Positions 1 to 7,666 of a stretch of DNA of 32,898 nt are shown here, in pieces. The notes under the pieces were generated by a model that had not been told where the DNA came from, did no database searches, and saw only the letters and a program-made list of their open reading frames with translations. Both the position numbers and the translations under genes were made by a program. The stretch covers positions 1 to 32,898 of the forward strand of contig DASXUT010000053.1 of assembly GCA_036504675.1 (NCBI GenBank). Reading direction: 5' to 3'. The first letter of the stretch is position 1; each line of letters starts with the position of its first letter. Source of the stretch: Bacillota bacterium (GTDB lineage Bacteria; Bacillota; Sulfobacillia; JAJYWN01; JAJZPE01).

Positions 1-1
1 C

Positions 2-139
2 GAAAGGAGCCCCGACAAGGTCTCCTTCGCCGCCCTCGGCGGGAAGATGCGTGGCGCCTACCATCTCGTTCACACCAGAGAGAACCAGTGGTTGCTGATG
101 AAGACCGCGGACGACGTCCCCGCGGAGGAGACGAAGTGA
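2..139 (+). CDS. C-terminal fragment of a LigD-type 3'-phosphoesterase (DNA repair) protein
   Basis: An open frame enters from the left edge and runs 45 codons to a TGA at 137-139. Its residues include KMRGAYHLVHT followed by QWLLMK and an acidic residue. This is the pattern of the final beta-strands of the 3'-phosphoesterase (PE) domain of bacterial NHEJ ligase D and its stand-alone relatives, where a K(L/M)xGxxxLVxT strand is followed by WLL(I/M)K. The family trims 3' ends before ligation. The stop overlaps the ATG of ubiX (TGATG), so the two genes are translationally coupled. Only the tail is visible, so whether the full protein is stand-alone PE or part of a ligase/polymerase fusion cannot be told. 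The family call rests on a short motif. Confidence 0.6.
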   Translation, partial: ERSPDKVSFAALGGKMRGAYHLVHTRENQWLLMKTADDVPAEETK

Positions 140-792
140 TGGACCGCTATGTCCTCGGGGTGACCGGGGCCAGCGGGGCCGTCTACGGGCTCCGGGCGAT
201 GGAGCTGCTTCTCAATGCCGAAGCCGAGGTGCACATGGTGATCACCGAGGCCGCTCGGAAGACCATTTCCCAGGAAATGGGGCTGGCCCTCCCGACCGAA
301 CCGGCCGGCCAGACCGAGGCCCTCCTCCGCTTCTGGATCGACCGCGCCCCGCGGCGGGCCGTCCCGGAGCGGGTACGGCGGGGCTTCTCCTGTTACGCCC
401 CGGACGACCTGGGAGCGCCGCCCTCGACCGGGGCCTTCGCCACCTCGGGGATGATCATCGCCCCCTGTACGATGGCCGCCGCCGCGGCCGTCGCCGCCGG
501 GCTGGCGGGCGACCTCATTGAACGGACCGCCGAGGTGACCATCAAGGAGGGACGTCCCCTGGTCGTCGTCCCGCGCGAAGCTCCGCTCAGCGGCATCCAC
601 CTGCGCAACCTGCTGGCCCTGTCGGAGATGGGGGTCCGCGTCCACCCGGCTTGCCCGAGCTTCGCCGGCGGGCCCAAGGACGTTGGCCGGCTCGTCGATT
701 CGGTCGTCGTCAGGGCCCTGGCGTCGCTGGGGGTCGAGCCAGAGCCGGCGGAGGACCGCTTCGCCTCGCCGCGACCGGCTAAACGGTATTAG
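139..792 (+). CDS. ubiX: flavin prenyltransferase UbiX
   Basis: The 217-residue product matches UbiX/Pad1, which joins dimethylallyl phosphate to FMN to make the prenylated flavin cofactor of UbiD-type decarboxylases. Visible hallmarks are the N-terminal flavin-binding GVTGASGA loop at about residues 7-14, the central PCTMAAAAAVAAGLAGDL segment, and the signature IKEGRPLVVVPREAPLSGIHL with its conserved Lys, Arg and Glu. Length is normal (about 190-220). The start at 139 is chosen over an in-frame GTG at 88 because it aligns with the family's first beta-strand and has GGAGGAG eight bases upstream. It overlaps the stop of the preceding repair gene. No UbiD partner is present in the window, so the decarboxylase it serves lies elsewhere. 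Confidence 0.93.
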   Translation: MDRYVLGVTGASGAVYGLRAMELLLNAEAEVHMVITEAARKTISQEMGLALPTEPAGQTEALLRFWIDRAPRRAVPERVRRGFSCYAPDDLGAPPSTGAFATSGMIIAPCTMAAAAAVAAGLAGDLIERTAEVTIKEGRPLVVVPREAPLSGIHLRNLLALSEMGVRVHPACPSFAGGPKDVGRLVDSVVVRALASLGVEPEPAEDRFASPRPAKRY

Positions 793-828
793 TCTCGGCC
801 GATGTGAAGGTGCTCTGAAGACAGGAGC

Positions 829-850
829 CGTCAAGCCCTCGGGCTCGACG
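829..850 (+). terminator. possible terminator hairpin downstream of ubiX
   Basis: CGTC-a-AGCCC-tc-GGGCT-c-GACG forms a near-perfect hairpin 37 bases after the ubiX stop. It is not followed by a clear T-run (CATTGTC), so intrinsic termination is uncertain. Confidence 0.35.
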
Positions 851-1131
851 CATTGTCAGGAGGGGCTTCCCGTGGCAACTCAGTTGGGTCTCATCTTCAG
901 TGCCAGTCCCCGGGTTCGGCACACCGCGCCCAAGCGTTCTGGATCAGCATCGAATATCCAGCTAAGGACGAGAACTGGCCAGAATCCGTCTTCCCACGGC
1001 CAGACGATAGTCCTCGAGTTCGGCCACCTCCTTCCCACCCTTGCAGGACAGGCTAGCGCGCGGCTCCTATTGGGGCAAGTCAATCCCGGGGCCATTTAGC
1101 AGGTCAAGGACAAGGCCTCGAGTAAACGGAG

Positions 1132-1154
1132 GCCCAGGGCTCGGAGCCCCGGGC
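1132..1154 (-). terminator. possible terminator hairpin for the lipoprotein gene
   Basis: GCCC-a-GGGCT-cgg-AGCCC-c-GGGC is a symmetric hairpin about 85 bases beyond the minus-strand lipoprotein stop. On the minus strand the next bases are TCCGTTTAC, a weak T-tract. Confidence 0.35.
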
Positions 1155-1238
1155 AACAAACGCGGCAAGCTACGGGTCGCCATTCCCACTCATGCCGGAA
1201 CCGAGACCTTGGTCATTGATGTATGGTCTTGTCTTCCT

Positions 1239-2324
1239 TCATTGCCCGCCCCCACCGATGTTCTGGATGTAGTAGCCCGCCCCCTCATCGATGATGTTCA
1301 CAAAGGCTGCCTTATTTAGGATCCATCCGCCGGGACCGATCTGACCGTTCGCCGGCAGCCAGTGGGAGAAGCTCTTTTCGCTGGCTGGCAGGACGGAGTA
1401 TTCGACGAGAAAGGTGACTCTCCCGGTGGACGGCCACTCCGACCGGAACTGCAGTCTTTCGATCCGATAGTCCGACAATCGATGGCTGTCGTCAACGTCC
1501 GATGATTTATAGCCCAGCAGGTAATCGCCAAAGAGGCTTTGGCAGACATCGGCGAGTGTTGGACCCGCGGGAATAGGATTTTGTAGCGGAATCCGCTCCT
1601 CCCCAACTGACCCTCCGACGATTTTGGATTTGGCGCCAGCTTCGTAGACCTCGACTTTGGCGGCGGTTGGCAGTGTGGCGACAAAACCAAGAGTGACCGC
1701 CGCTTCGTCCACTCTGGGTGAAGACTCATGCGACTCCAGGTATTGGAACATGAACCGCCAGGTACCATCCGTGTAATCGGCGTTGACCAGACTCACCGCA
1801 TTGCCGCCCCCGGCTTGCGAGCCCGCACTCACGACCAGAATGTTCCCGTCACCGAATAGCCCACCAAGGCCGAGCACCGCGCCCTTCTCCTCGTTCTTCG
1901 ACTTAAGCCAACGAACGACCGGCCCAGGGAAACCGGACGTACCCACCGCGAAGGACCGCACCCCGTCCTGTGGCTGCGGCCACGGGAATTGACGCGCCAG
2001 GTGATACGTCCTTCCCCTATACGAGACAAGTTTACGGGATTCATCGTAGAGGAGCACCCGTCCCGGGCCTGAGAACCCGTCGGCAATGATCAAACGAAAT
2101 CCGTCACCGGGGTTGATGCTCTGGCCCTCTGCTCGGCCCCCAACGGCCAGGCGAAACGATTGCAGGAACTCTTGCGCGGGCCTGCCGGTCAGGAGGTGGC
2201 ACTGGAAGGGCCCAAGGATGATGACTCGGTCGGCGTTTTCCCCCAGCGGCAGATGAGAGCCGCAGCTGCAAGATAGGAAGGACACCACTAGAAGGACCGC
2301 AAGGAGACAAATGCTCCGTTTCAT
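1239..2324 (-). CDS. predicted secreted lipoprotein of unknown function
   Basis: A 361-residue protein. It opens with MKRS, then a hydrophobic run and FLSC at 16-19, which satisfies a relaxed lipobox with Cys19 as the lipidation site; Cys21 is an alternative. The start at 2324 is preferred over upstream in-frame starts because AAGGAGG lies six bases ahead of it and the signal peptide begins there. The middle of the protein is rich in Gly, Ser and Val. The C-terminal third (DYRIERLQF, GRVTFLVEYSVLP, GGWILNKAAFVNI) looks like a small alpha/beta or beta domain of a kind seen at the end of secreted Firmicutes proteins, but I cannot name the family. Base composition is lower in GC than the housekeeping genes. 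It lies 225 bases downstream of the amidase gene on the same strand, and may share its role at the cell surface. Confidence 0.75.
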   Translation of the reverse strand: MKRSICLLAVLLVVSFLSCSCGSHLPLGENADRVIILGPFQCHLLTGRPAQEFLQSFRLAVGGRAEGQSINPGDGFRLIIADGFSGPGRVLLYDESRKLVSYRGRTYHLARQFPWPQPQDGVRSFAVGTSGFPGPVVRWLKSKNEEKGAVLGLGGLFGDGNILVVSAGSQAGGGNAVSLVNADYTDGTWRFMFQYLESHESSPRVDEAAVTLGFVATLPTAAKVEVYEAGAKSKIVGGSVGEERIPLQNPIPAGPTLADVCQSLFGDYLLGYKSSDVDDSHRLSDYRIERLQFRSEWPSTGRVTFLVEYSVLPASEKSFSHWLPANGQIGPGGWILNKAAFVNIIDEGAGYYIQNIGGGGQ

Positions 2325-2549
2325 CGCTAACCTCCTTGGCTGAACCTCTTGGGTTTCTGACGGCCGCCTCGACAACTTGGTTTCGGATGCTCTGCCAGGA
2401 CCGCTGAGCTTACCAAACATGCCTCTCCTTGAGAAGCGCAGGAGGCTAAGGGTGTTTACCGTTAGGTCCAGTTCACAAGAAGAGAGGCGCCGCATGGTTA
2501 GCTACCAATACGACGCCCAGGTGACCCGGCCTCTTTGTTTTGAGCTATC

Positions 2550-3695
2550 CTAGTTCCATGGAATGTAGTTGTTGACATGAACAAGATATATCTTGTCGCC
2601 CTGGACCACGATGCCGGAATACGGTACGTGGTAGTAGTCCCAGTTGTGGGCGTCTACCAGCGGAACCCCATCAGTGGTCCGACCCACGACTATAGCCACA
2701 TGCTGAATTTTGTCGGGACCATCTGGACTCACGTAAGCCCAGTCATAGTAAACAGGATCACCTGTGTCAAGCTGCGAGGGACTCCCGACCTGCACACCTC
2801 TCGCTCCAGCCCAATAGCTGAAATGCGTTGGAGCGTAGGTCCACGTTGTGGAGGCCGTATCATCAGACGTTTGAGTTCCGCCTGTCCCGTTGTTGTTATA
2901 CCACCAAGACGAATCGTACTGCCACCCTCCTGCGAATAATGCCTGAGATACGAAGTTGGCGCAATCGCCCCCATAATCTGGAGGGTTGTAGTTCTTGTAG
3001 GCGGGGTTGTAGTAGCTCGCGTCTCGTACATTGTAGCCGATCGTAGAGTTGTGAATGACCCAGCTATCGGCGTAACTTGCAGCGTTCGAGCGGTTATACG
3101 GAACATATATCACCTTCGGATTAACCACTGCATCTGGTGCAGAAGCGAGGCGTACGGTCGGGGTGGCTATATTCGGATTGCTGCAGGGCTGTCCCCAAAC
3201 GAGCGGGCCCTCGTCGTACGCGTCGCTCACAATGCGCCAATTCGCGTTGGCATAGGCGAGAGTAATGTCATGCCATACACCGAGCCCAGAAAGGTTATCA
3301 CCTCCAGCCGCGTCCTTCCACGAGAACATTATCACTTCATACGCTTTGAGCATCGCATTGTTTCCGTCAAGTGTAGGATCCATCATGTCTAGTCTGTCCA
3401 GCGTGAATGCGGTAATCGGTCCACCAAGCTTCTTTTCGACCGCCCGCCACGCCATCTGTCTGGAGGCCTCGTGTGCAATTGCGTCAGATCCTTGTACGTA
3501 GAAGCCCTCAAGGGCCTTGGTATTATTGCTGTTCAGTGCTCGAACCCGTTCTCCGAAAGCACGGTGGACAACATCCGTCACATCACGGGATCTGGAATCT
3601 GCACTCCCCGCTGCCCAGGCCGGCGAAACGCTGAACATGAGAACTGTCAGCACCACCAAGAGACTAATACACTTCCGACTTCTCAAACCTCTCAC
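2550..3695 (-). CDS. secreted NTF2-like / amidase-fold (Amidase_6-type) protein
   Basis: A 381-residue exported protein with a signal peptide ending near AWA|A (residues 26-29). Residues about 38-165 look like an NTF2-like domain (repeated hydrophobic strands ending in NWRIVSDAYDE). Residues about 200-381 match the putative amidase domain of the NlpC/P60-like superfamily: Ala/Tyr-rich helix (SNAASYADSWV), NPAY, the nucleophile motif GGDCANFVSQ with Cys245, QHVAIVV with His332, and a closing DAHNWDYYHVPY. This argues for a cell-wall or peptide amidase, but the substrate is unknown. The called start is GTG, only one base after AAAAGGAG; a TTG three codons later has far better spacing and is an equally good start. 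GC is visibly lower than in the surrounding genes, and the gene stands alone with a lipoprotein, which suggests acquired DNA. Confidence 0.85.
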   Translation of the reverse strand: MRGLRSRKCISLLVVLTVLMFSVSPAWAAGSADSRSRDVTDVVHRAFGERVRALNSNNTKALEGFYVQGSDAIAHEASRQMAWRAVEKKLGGPITAFTLDRLDMMDPTLDGNNAMLKAYEVIMFSWKDAAGGDNLSGLGVWHDITLAYANANWRIVSDAYDEGPLVWGQPCSNPNIATPTVRLASAPDAVVNPKVIYVPYNRSNAASYADSWVIHNSTIGYNVRDASYYNPAYKNYNPPDYGGDCANFVSQALFAGGWQYDSSWWYNNNGTGGTQTSDDTASTTWTYAPTHFSYWAGARGVQVGSPSQLDTGDPVYYDWAYVSPDGPDKIQHVAIVVGRTTDGVPLVDAHNWDYYHVPYSGIVVQGDKIYLVHVNNYIPWN

Positions 3696-4036
3696 ACTCC
3701 TTTTGGCTATAGCTAGATCTTAGCCGGTTTGTTCCTTCTCCGGTAATGTAAGGAATTCCTGCCATACTTTTCCGTGGTCGTTTAACATTTCGAATATTGC
3801 GGTCATAATTGATTGAATACAGGAACCGGGATGCTTGCAGAGATCGAGCTAATAGGTCATCCGGGGCATGAATCAACTTTGCCGGCGGTCTGAACTCGCT
3901 CGGGGACAGGCTAGTCCCGCATCAGAGCATACAGAGAGGCATTCGAACATGGCCCACCGAATCGTCCAAGAATTCCAGACCTCTCATTCGTAATGACAAT
4001 CCAGGGGACCCCGCATTGCCATCGGCCCGGAAGAAC
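3696..4036. other. AT-richer intergenic region upstream of the amidase gene
   Basis: No supported gene. The sequence is clearly more AT-rich than the rest of the window. It should hold the amidase promoter on the minus strand; TTATGA and TTAAAC 17 bases apart are a weak candidate within 3781-3806. A minus-strand hairpin (GGCTA...TAGCC, about 3704-3724) sits just upstream of the amidase ribosome site. I see no known riboswitch. Confidence 0.4.
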
Positions 4037-4064
4037 GAGCGCCAAGCCGCAGGGCTTGGCGCTC
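4037..4064 (-). terminator. terminator after mnmA
   Basis: A perfect 12-base stem, GAGCGCCAAGCC/GGCTTGGCGCTC, with a four-base loop lies 48 bases beyond the mnmA stop. It is followed on the minus strand by GTTCTTCC. It ends the Rrf2-iscS-iscU-mnmA transcript. Confidence 0.75.
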
Positions 4065-4112
4065 TTGTTCATGGCGCTGGGGCATGTTCGGTTCTTTCTG
4101 ATCATCGGACCA

Positions 4113-5210
4113 TCAACGGCTGACCGCCTGCTCGATCTTCCCCCCGCCGACGACGACCTCATCATCATAGAAGACGACGGCCTGGCCGGGCGTGACCGCC
4201 CGCTGCGGACGATCGAAGGTGGCCCGGATGCCATCGCCGCCCTCGATCGGTTCGATGACCCCCGGGGCCTCCTCGGCCCCGTACCGCACCTTCACCCCGA
4301 CCCGCATCGGGCCGTCCAACTGGTCGAAAGGGATGAAGTTGCAGCCGCCGGCCTCGAGCCCCCGGCTGTAGACATCCTCGGCGAAGCCGAGGACGACGGC
4401 GTTCTCGTCGGGCTCCAGGCGAACGACGTACATCGGCCGCTGGGCCGTCAGGCCGAGGCCCTTCCGCTGCCCGACGGTGTAGTTGGGCAGTCCGCGGTGG
4501 GTGCCGATGACCTGCCCGTGGATGTCCTTGAAGGGCCCCGGGGTGAAGGCCTCCGGGGCCCGCTCCCGGACGAAGCGGGCGTAATCGTCATCCATCACGA
4601 AGCAGATTTCCTGGCTCTCGGGCTTGTCCGCCGTCGGCAGCCCGCACGCCGCGGCCCTCCTCCGGACCTCGGGCTTGGTCAGCCCGCCCAGCGGCCAGAG
4701 GACGTGGGCCAGTTGGCCCTGGGTCAGGCCGTAGAGGGCGTAGGTCTGATCCTTCCGATTGTCCCGGGCCTTGAGGATGAGGTGTCGTCCGGTGCCCAGA
4801 TCCCTGGCCACCCGGGCGTAGTGTCCGGTGGCGATGAACCGGCATTCCAGGGCCAGGGCCTTCTCCAGAAGAGCCGTGAACTTGACCACATGATTGCAGA
4901 TGATGCACGGGTTCGGGGTTCGACCGCGGCTGTATTCAGCGACGAAGTCGTCGACGACCGCCCGCTCGAAGGTCTCTCTCAGGTTCAAGACATAGTAAGG
5001 GATGCCCAACCGGTCGGCGACCCGCCGGGCATCCTCGACGGCCACGAGCGAACAACAGCCACCATAATTCTCGGCCACTTCGGGGACGACGTCGGGCCAG
5101 ATCTGCATGGTCGCCCCGATGACCTCATACCCCTCGTCCTTGAGCAACGCGGCCGCCAGCGAGCTGTCGACCCCGCCACTCATCGCCACCAGGACCCGTC
5201 CCTTGCTCAA
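4113..5210 (-). CDS. mnmA: tRNA-specific 2-thiouridylase MnmA
   Basis: A 365-residue enzyme that thiolates U34 of Lys, Glu and Gln tRNAs using ATP and persulfide sulfur passed on from a cysteine desulfurase. The N-terminal PP-loop SGGVDSS is at 11-17. Catalytic Cys102 lies in TPNPCIICN and the second active Cys203 in SQEICFV, matching the usual Cys pair. The tRNA-binding NYTVGQRKGLGL and a C-terminal beta-barrel follow. Length is typical. The start is TTG at 5210: a TGA (the iscU stop) lies in the same frame two codons upstream, and the next Met is inside the PP-loop strand, so no other start fits. It is last in the operon behind iscS and iscU, matching its need for sulfur from IscS. Confidence 0.96.
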   Translation of the reverse strand: MSKGRVLVAMSGGVDSSLAAALLKDEGYEVIGATMQIWPDVVPEVAENYGGCCSLVAVEDARRVADRLGIPYYVLNLRETFERAVVDDFVAEYSRGRTPNPCIICNHVVKFTALLEKALALECRFIATGHYARVARDLGTGRHLILKARDNRKDQTYALYGLTQGQLAHVLWPLGGLTKPEVRRRAAACGLPTADKPESQEICFVMDDDYARFVRERAPEAFTPGPFKDIHGQVIGTHRGLPNYTVGQRKGLGLTAQRPMYVVRLEPDENAVVLGFAEDVYSRGLEAGGCNFIPFDQLDGPMRVGVKVRYGAEEAPGVIEPIEGGDGIRATFDRPQRAVTPGQAVVFYDDEVVVGGGKIEQAVSR

Positions 5211-5213
5211 CGC

Positions 5214-5681
5214 TCAGTGCTTGTCCTTTCCACCATCAGCCGCCGCGGCCTTGGCCGCGGTCTTCGTCTCGGTGTCTGAGCCGGCGCCCACCGCCTGTCC
5301 GTTGCCGTCGGCCCCGCCGTGCCTGGCCTTGTAGTCCTTGATCGCCTCGTGGAGGGCATCGGCCGCCAGGTTCGAGCAATGCAGCTTGTTCGGGGGCAGG
5401 CCGCCGAGGGCCTCGGCGACGGCGCGGTTGGTGATATCGAGGGCCGCGTCGAGGGTCTTGCCCTTGACCATCTCGGTGACCATGCTCGACGTGGCGATGG
5501 CCGCCCCGCAGCCGAAGGTCTGGAACTTGACGTCCTCGATCCGGTCGTCCTTGACCTTGATCGCGATCTGCATGATGTCGCCGCAGGTCGGGTTGCCGAC
5601 CCGCCCGATCCCATCGGGGTCCTTGATCTCGCCGACGTTCCTCGGGTTGTAGAAGTGCTCCATCACTTTTTCGTTATACAT
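5214..5681 (-). CDS. iscU: Fe-S cluster scaffold protein IscU/NifU-type
   Basis: A 155-residue scaffold on which [2Fe-2S]/[4Fe-4S] clusters are built from IscS sulfur. The three ligand cysteines are present: Cys33 in NPTCGD (with Asp35), Cys58 in FGCGA and Cys102 in LHCSNLA. The IscU domain ends near residue 118; it is followed by a tail of about 35 residues rich in Ala, Gly, Asp and Lys, not part of the standard fold. The start overlaps the end of iscS by eight bases, and the stop lies three bases before mnmA in the same reading frame. It lacks the ferredoxin and thioredoxin-like modules of full NifU, so it is the IscU-like type used in housekeeping Fe-S assembly. Confidence 0.95.
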   Translation of the reverse strand: MYNEKVMEHFYNPRNVGEIKDPDGIGRVGNPTCGDIMQIAIKVKDDRIEDVKFQTFGCGAAIATSSMVTEMVKGKTLDAALDITNRAVAEALGGLPPNKLHCSNLAADALHEAIKDYKARHGGADGNGQAVGAGSDTETKTAAKAAAADGGKDKH

Positions 5682-6909
5682 CTTCGTGATGCTCCTCCTC
5701 GGCGGGCGTGAGTGGCGCGGCCGCGTGGCCCTTGATCTTGTCGGCGTAGAGCGGTGACATCGAACGGAGCCGCCGGACTATGTCTGGCAACGTCCCGATG
5801 ACGTACTCGATGTCCTCCATGGAGTTGTCGGTGCCGACCGTCAACCGCAGAGACCCGTGGGCGACCTCGTGCGGCAGGCCCATGGCCAGGAGGACGTGGG
5901 ACGGCTCGAGGGAGCCGGAGGTGCAGGCCGAACCGCTCGACGCGGCGACGCCCTTCATGTCCAAGTTGAGGAGCATCGACTCGCCCTCGACGTACTCGAC
6001 CGAGATGTTGGCGTTGGCCGGCAGGCGCTTCACCGGGTGGCCGTTGAGCTGAGCGTAATCGATCTGGGCCAGGAGCCCGGAGATCAGTCGGTCCCGAAGG
6101 GACGTGTTGTGGGCGATCCGCTGGTCGAGGGTGTTCTTGGCGATCTCGGCCGCCTTGCCGAAGCCGACGATTCCGGGGACGTTCTCGGTCCCGGCCCGTC
6201 GCTTGCGCTCGTGCGACCCGCCGAAGACCAGGGGCATCAGCTTGACCCCCTTGCGTTGGTAGAGGGCGCCGCAGCCCTTGGGCCCGTAAATTTTGTGCGA
6301 CGACACCGACATGAAGTCGACCCGCAGGTCGTCCACGCTGACCGGCCAGTTGCCGTAGGTTTGGACGGCGTCGATGTGGTAGTAAGCGTTGCTGTGCTCC
6401 TTGACGATCCGGCCGATCTCGGCCGACGGCTGGATCGTCCCGACTTCGTTGTTGGCCCCCATGATCGTCACCAGGATGGTCTGGGGGGTCAAGGCCTTCC
6501 TGACGTCCTCCGGGTCGACCATCCCGTACTTGTCGACCGGGAGATAGGTCACCCGAAAGCCTTCTTTTTCGAGGTACTCACAGGTATGAAGGATGGCGTG
6601 GTGCTCGATGGCCGAAGTGATGATGTGGTTGCCGAACTCGCGCCGGCCCCTGGCCGTCCCCTGGATAGCCAGGTTATCGGCCTCGGTCCCGCCCGAGGTG
6701 AAGATGATCTCGGTGGGGTTCGCCCCCATCAGCGCGGCGATCTGCTCGCGGGCCTCCTCGACCCCCTTGCGGGCCTCCCGCCCGAAAGCGTGGATGCTCG
6801 ACGGGTTGCCGAAGGCCTCGAGCATGTAGTGATCCATCATCCGGACGACTTCCGGTAGGACCGGGGTCGTGGCGGCGTGGTCAAGGTAAACTCGGCGTTG
6901 CTCGGCCAT
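5674..6909 (-). CDS. iscS: cysteine desulfurase IscS/NifS
   Basis: A class V aminotransferase-fold PLP enzyme of about 411 residues that takes sulfur from L-cysteine for Fe-S clusters (IscU) and tRNA thiolation (MnmA), both next in the operon. It shows the N-terminal YLDHAATTP, the PLP lysine in SSHKIYGPKG (Lys206 from this start) and the persulfide Cys329 in SSGSACTSGSLEPSHVL. The long loop makes it an IscS-type (group I) enzyme. The ATG at 6909 is preferred; an in-frame GTG at 6921 lies only one base after AAGGAG, too close for good initiation, whereas the ATG is 13 bases away. The 3' end overlaps iscU by eight bases. Confidence 0.95.
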   Translation of the reverse strand: MAEQRRVYLDHAATTPVLPEVVRMMDHYMLEAFGNPSSIHAFGREARKGVEEAREQIAALMGANPTEIIFTSGGTEADNLAIQGTARGRREFGNHIITSAIEHHAILHTCEYLEKEGFRVTYLPVDKYGMVDPEDVRKALTPQTILVTIMGANNEVGTIQPSAEIGRIVKEHSNAYYHIDAVQTYGNWPVSVDDLRVDFMSVSSHKIYGPKGCGALYQRKGVKLMPLVFGGSHERKRRAGTENVPGIVGFGKAAEIAKNTLDQRIAHNTSLRDRLISGLLAQIDYAQLNGHPVKRLPANANISVEYVEGESMLLNLDMKGVAASSGSACTSGSLEPSHVLLAMGLPHEVAHGSLRLTVGTDNSMEDIEYVIGTLPDIVRRLRSMSPLYADKIKGHAAAPLTPAEEEHHEDV

Positions 6910-6954
6910 CTCTCTAGTCACGCTCCTTGAGGCTCGACTGGTTGTCTGGGGGGT

Positions 6955-7404
6955 TCACAGGTACAAGGAGTAGTTTTCGGCGTCAGTCCTGGCCTCGGTG
7001 ACCAGGTCGGCCAGGGTCACGGAGTCGAGGGCCTTGGTGATGCTGTCCCGCAGCTTGACCCAGACGCTCCGGGCCACGCAGCCCTGGGACTTGGCGCAGT
7101 GCTGGTAGGGACCCTCGCTCTCGCTGGCGCAATCAACCGGGGCGATGGGGCCCTCGAGGACCCTGATGATGTCGCCGACGGTGATCCCTTGGGCCTCCCG
7201 GGCCAGCGTATAGCCGCCCTGGGCACCGCGGACGCCGGTGATCAGCCCGGCCTTGCGAAGGGGTCCGGCCAGTTGTTCGAGGTAGTTCTCGGAGAGACCT
7301 TGCCGTTCGGCCACGGCCTTCAAGGACACCGGCCCGTCCTGGCTGTTCAGGGCCAGGTCGACCATGGCCATGACCCCGTATCGGCCTTTCGTCGACAGCT
7401 TCAC
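6955..7404 (-). CDS. iscR: Rrf2-family Fe-S/cysteine-responsive regulator (IscR-like)
   Basis: A 149-residue Rrf2 regulator. The N-terminal winged helix begins with the family signature MKLSTKGRYGVMAMVDLA and continues through LSENYLEQL and RGAQGGYTLAR. Cysteines 92, 103 and 109 sit in the loop where IscR holds its [2Fe-2S] cluster, although the spacing (C-x10-C-x5-C) is wider than in E. coli IscR. This suggests a cluster-sensing regulator rather than a CymR type acting through CysK, though the Firmicutes relative in this position is CymR. The start is GTG with a GGGGGAGAG ribosome site. It is first in the operon with iscS, iscU and mnmA, and an inverted repeat in its own promoter implies autoregulation. 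Confidence 0.9.
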   Translation of the reverse strand: MKLSTKGRYGVMAMVDLALNSQDGPVSLKAVAERQGLSENYLEQLAGPLRKAGLITGVRGAQGGYTLAREAQGITVGDIIRVLEGPIAPVDCASESEGPYQHCAKSQGCVARSVWVKLRDSITKALDSVTLADLVTEARTDAENYSLYL

Positions 7405-7466
7405 GGCCCTCTCCCCCCGTTTCTGCCGGCGACCAATTCCGAGTCGTCCGCTTGGTTATCCGCGTT

Positions 7467-7490
7467 AATCCTACCATCCCGCTAGGTATT
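7467..7490. promoter_or_regulatory. inverted-repeat operator, probably for the Rrf2 regulator
   Basis: AATCCTA-N9-TAGGTATT is an imperfect palindrome (core CCTA-N9-TAGG) that fills the -35/-10 spacer and overlaps the -10 box. Its size and symmetry suit a dimeric winged-helix repressor. Position directly ahead of the Rrf2 gene argues for autoregulation. Confidence 0.6.
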
Positions 7491-7496
7491 TGTCAA
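7468..7496 (-). promoter_or_regulatory. sigma-A promoter of the Rrf2-iscS-iscU-mnmA operon
   Basis: On the minus strand TTGACA (7491-7496) and TAGGAT (7468-7473) are 17 bases apart. Transcription would begin near 7461, leaving a leader of about 57 bases before the GTG of the regulator. Confidence 0.8.
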
Positions 7497-7666
7497 CGCT
7501 CCGCTCTCGTTTCGAAAACAGCCGTAAGGCGAGCTTTGGGGAAGCGGCGAAAGGGCTAAACTCGGGGCCTTTCGGACCCGATAAGAGTGATAGGAGTGTC
7601 CGGATTCGGGACAGACCCTCGCCCCCAAGACGGGGGGCAGGAGGCTTTCGAAAAGGGGCTCGTCAA
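7497..7666 (+). other. leader region of the large glycosyltransferase gene
   Basis: These 170 bases lie between the divergent Rrf2 promoter and the preferred start at 7667. They are in frame with the downstream gene but do not read like a conserved protein. Several nested repeats are visible: CGAAAGG/CCTTTCG around a 13-base loop, CGGAC/GTCCG further on, and GCCCCC/GGGGGC just ahead of the ribosome site. No clear plus-strand sigma-A promoter and no known riboswitch consensus is seen. Confidence 0.35.

Larger units (their letters stand above)
793..1238. other. intergenic region without a supported gene
   Basis: This stretch of about 450 bases lies between the convergent ends of ubiX (+) and the predicted lipoprotein (-). 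Short open frames exist on both strands, but none has a good ribosome site, a recognisable product or consistent codon use. Two inverted repeats are visible (829-850 and 1132-1154, listed separately) and could end the two converging transcripts. No tRNA or other RNA is recognised. Confidence 0.5.

Noticed and set aside
853-1319. small plus-strand genes in the ubiX-lipoprotein gap
   Set aside because: The short frames have no convincing ribosome site, signal peptide or recognisable residues, and they overlap one another.
3664-3876. 70-codon minus-strand frame upstream of the amidase gene
   Set aside because: It overlaps the amidase start and its ribosome site, lies in the AT-rich promoter region and has no recognisable product.
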